A program made the position numbers and the translations under genes. The notes under the pieces were generated by a model that searched no databases, was not told the DNA's origin, and saw only the letters and a program-made list of their open reading frames with translations. Shown one piece after another: positions 4,209 to 5,675 of a stretch of 5,675 nt of DNA (its first letter is position 1; each line of letters begins with the position of its first letter). The DNA lies in the NCBI GenBank assembly GCA_030613605.1, contig JAUWLO010000133.1, forward strand, positions 1 to 5,675. Reading direction: 5' to 3'. This stretch comes from Gammaproteobacteria bacterium (GTDB lineage: Bacteria; Pseudomonadota; Gammaproteobacteria; SZUA-152).

Positions 4209-5270
4209 ATGCCAGAAACAGAAATTCAAAATCAGTACCAGCTAATCGAAACCAGGTTGCAGGAAATGCATGCTAATGGCACTACGCAGTGCAATTTGTG
4301 TCTGTGGCGCTGCAAATTGACACATGGCCAGCGAGGTTTCTGTCAGGCTCATGTCAATCGTCATGGCAAACTTTATAATTTGTCCTATGGGATCCTATCC
4401 GCTATCGATATTGGCCCCATTGAGGATAAACCTGTCAAACATTATCGACCGGGCACTCAGGTCATGTCGGTAGGCAGTTATGGCTGTAATTTCCGTTGCG
4501 GTGGTTGCCACAATCTGGAAATTTCCTGGGGAGTTTCAGCATTAGATGAGCTGGCAAAGGGTGAGTCCACGGCGGCTTTTGTGTCACCGGAAAAGCTCAT
4601 AGAAGCAGCCTTGTCTCATGGTGTGGATGGCATCGCGTTTACATACTCGGAGCCGGCAGTGTGGCTGGAGTACGTGGTCGATGTTTCAATTCTGGCCCGC
4701 AAAGCAGGTTTGTATACGGTGTACGTCTCCAATAGTTTTATTACCGACGAGGCTCTGGAAATAATGGCGCCTCATGTCGATGTGCTGTGCTCGGATATAA
4801 AAAGTATGCGGGATGAATTTTATAAAGACATTTGTCCGGTAGCGAAAGTGGAGCAGGTACTAAGCTGTATTGAAAAAGCCAAAAAACTGGGCATGCACGT
4901 TGAAGTCCGTACCAATATTATTCCAGGCAAGAATGACACAGCAGATGAATTTACAGAAATTGCGGCCTGGGTGCGTGATCATCTTGGGGTAGACAGTCCC
5001 TGGCATATCACTAAATTTTTCCCGGCGTACAAACTTGCTGATGTGCCGGAAACGCCGACGGAAGTTTTGCACGAAGCTGCGGAGATTGGGCGGCGAAGTG
5101 GCCTGCAGAATGTTTATTTGTACGATGATAAGGGTTGTGATTGTGCGGAAACAAATCTGCCTGTGGATGCATACCTGGACAATGATGCGGATTCGTTGTT
5201 TGAAATAAAAAAATGTGCGGCTAGTTGTTGTGGGGATGACGGCATTTTGCTGAGGAAATATGAATCCTAA
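4209..5270 (+). CDS. amrS: AmmeMemoRadiSam system radical SAM enzyme (AmrS)
   Basis: 353 residues, ATG at 4209, TAA at 5268-5270. The radical SAM cluster motif is C93-x3-C97-x2-C100 in GCNFRCGGCHN. An N-terminal cysteine block, C28-x2-C31-x3-C35 then C45 in the QRGFCQAHVN context, and the string IGPIEDKPVKHYRPG are family hallmarks. AFTYSEPAVWLEY and TNIIPGKND are further conserved blocks of this PflA-like group. Such enzymes cleave SAM to a 5'-deoxyadenosyl radical. This family is usually encoded with AMMECR1 and MEMO1 homologues, and the substrate is not established. Neither partner is in the window. The C-terminus is odd: C310-x-C312, then C336-x3-C340-C341, rather than the paired CxxC ribbon I expect. 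The ribosome site is weak (AGG, 4194-4196); a start at Met20 (4266) is possible but has AGGAA only 1-3 nt away. Confidence 0.88.
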   Translation: MPETEIQNQYQLIETRLQEMHANGTTQCNLCLWRCKLTHGQRGFCQAHVNRHGKLYNLSYGILSAIDIGPIEDKPVKHYRPGTQVMSVGSYGCNFRCGGCHNLEISWGVSALDELAKGESTAAFVSPEKLIEAALSHGVDGIAFTYSEPAVWLEYVVDVSILARKAGLYTVYVSNSFITDEALEIMAPHVDVLCSDIKSMRDEFYKDICPVAKVEQVLSCIEKAKKLGMHVEVRTNIIPGKNDTADEFTEIAAWVRDHLGVDSPWHITKFFPAYKLADVPETPTEVLHEAAEIGRRSGLQNVYLYDDKGCDCAETNLPVDAYLDNDADSLFEIKKCAASCCGDDGILLRKYES

Positions 5271-5385
5271 AGCTGTATCTTGATGCGGCTAATAGCGAGC
5301 AATATCAGCAGATACCGGCGAATTAAAGCTAAATTACTGTCAGACGATACCCCTGGTATGGGCTGGGATTTATACAGCTTTTTTT
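5269..5385 (+). repeat. Long-range inverted repeat ending in a T-run after amrS
   Basis: AAAGCTGTAT (5269-5278) and ATACAGCTTT (5372-5381) are exact inverted 10-mers 93 nt apart, and seven T (5379-5385) end the right arm. A small hairpin, ATACC-CCT-GGTAT (5347-5359), lies in the loop. The right arm plus T-run resembles the 3' side of an intrinsic terminator, but the loop is far longer than usual. It could close a structured RNA or be chance. No gene lies in 5271-5409. Confidence 0.4.
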
Positions 5386-5409
5386 CAACAGAAGTTGGGG
5401 GCCAGGGAA

Positions 5410-5675
5410 ATGTCGAATATTCATCATAGGGCGCAGGACAGACACACGTTGTCGCTTCATATGGAGGTTTATCGTAAGGCTGCAGATAAAGAGCCTATGT
5501 TTAAATGTCGTACCCGCAATATTGGTTTTGGCGGAGTTATGATTCGCAATCGAGGCATGAGTCTCCGTAAAGGCTCCAGGCTAAAAGTGTTATTGAAGGC
5601 TGTATGCCGTTCTGCCCGTAAACATTTTGAGATAGACGCGAAGGTTATCTGGAAAACATCGACCGCCATCGGTCT
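5410..5675 (+). CDS. PilZ-like domain protein, N-terminal part (truncated by window end)
   Basis: 88 complete codons are visible from ATG at 5410, and the frame is still open at the edge. A GGGGG ribosome site (5397-5401) stands 8 nt upstream. RAQDR at residues 7-11 fits the PilZ RxxxR c-di-GMP motif. NIGFGG at 37-42 fits the second motif, (D/N)xSxxG, with Gly39 replacing the Ser. The following GVMIRNRGMSLRKGSRLKVLL and FEIDAKVIWK match the PilZ beta-barrel pattern. PilZ domains bind c-di-GMP to control motility, surface polysaccharide or other outputs; no output domain is visible here. The RxxxR motif near residue 10 supports this start over Met18 (5461). The short N-terminus suggests a stand-alone PilZ protein, but the C-terminal part is unseen. 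Confidence 0.72.
   Translation, partial: MSNIHHRAQDRHTLSLHMEVYRKAADKEPMFKCRTRNIGFGGVMIRNRGMSLRKGSRLKVLLKAVCRSARKHFEIDAKVIWKTSTAIG

Noticed and set aside
4266..5270. Alternative shorter start for the radical SAM protein at Met20
   Set aside because: The AGGAA before it is too close to the ATG, and the 4209 start has a well-placed extended -10 promoter. It is kept only as a possibility.
5271..5409. c-di-GMP riboswitch upstream of the PilZ-like gene
   Set aside because: I looked for the GEMM conserved core and tetraloop receptor and did not see them. Only the long inverted repeat is supported.

Overview
The window reads as ordinary chromosome of a gammaproteobacterium, probably a marine or aquatic one. 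The evidence is the Smg C-terminus, an NsrR of enterobacterial type with an E. coli-like operator, a PrkB very close to the E. coli protein, and a tRNA-Phe of gammaproteobacterial sequence. Genus cannot be fixed from this stretch. There is no insertion sequence, CRISPR array, integrase or obvious foreign block. Coding density is high and every gap is shorter than about 270 bp.

Layout: (1) 1-174, the last 57 codons of smg on the plus strand. (2) 256-1676, two minus-strand genes in the order transcribed: a group I truncated haemoglobin, then a ferredoxin/FAD/NAD(P)H reductase of the oxygenase-reductase type. (3) 1677-1944, a divergent control region with two NsrR-like operators and an unexplained inverted repeat between them. 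(4) 1945-2394, nsrR on the plus strand. (5) 2573-3460, prkB, a phosphoribulokinase-like P-loop kinase, closed by a strong bidirectional terminator. (6) 3540-3956, a four-helix membrane protein on the minus strand, directly downstream of tRNA-Phe (4004-4079, minus) and perhaps co-transcribed with it. (7) 4209-5270, the radical SAM enzyme of the AMMECR1/MEMO1 system on the plus strand. (8) 5410 to the end, the start of a PilZ-like protein.

The most coherent functional unit is 256-2394. NsrR is the [2Fe-2S]/[4Fe-4S] nitric-oxide-sensing repressor that normally controls hmp, whose flavohaemoglobin product fuses a globin to an FAD/NAD reductase. Here the NsrR gene faces an operon that supplies the same two activities as separate polypeptides: a haem globin with a TyrB10/GlnE7/GlnE11 pocket, and a reductase with a plant-type [2Fe-2S] domain plus FAD and NAD(P)H modules. 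The inference is a split nitric oxide dioxygenase, derepressed when NO destroys the NsrR cluster. One operator contains an 11/11 match to the NsrR half-site and the other matches 18 of 22 consensus positions. This is the observation I would follow up first.

The remaining genes look like independent housekeeping or accessory units. Points worth a second look there are a U-U mismatch in the anticodon stem of tRNA-Phe, an unusual C-terminal cysteine cluster on the radical SAM protein, and a kinase with an intact phosphoribulokinase active site but no Calvin-cycle genes in view.
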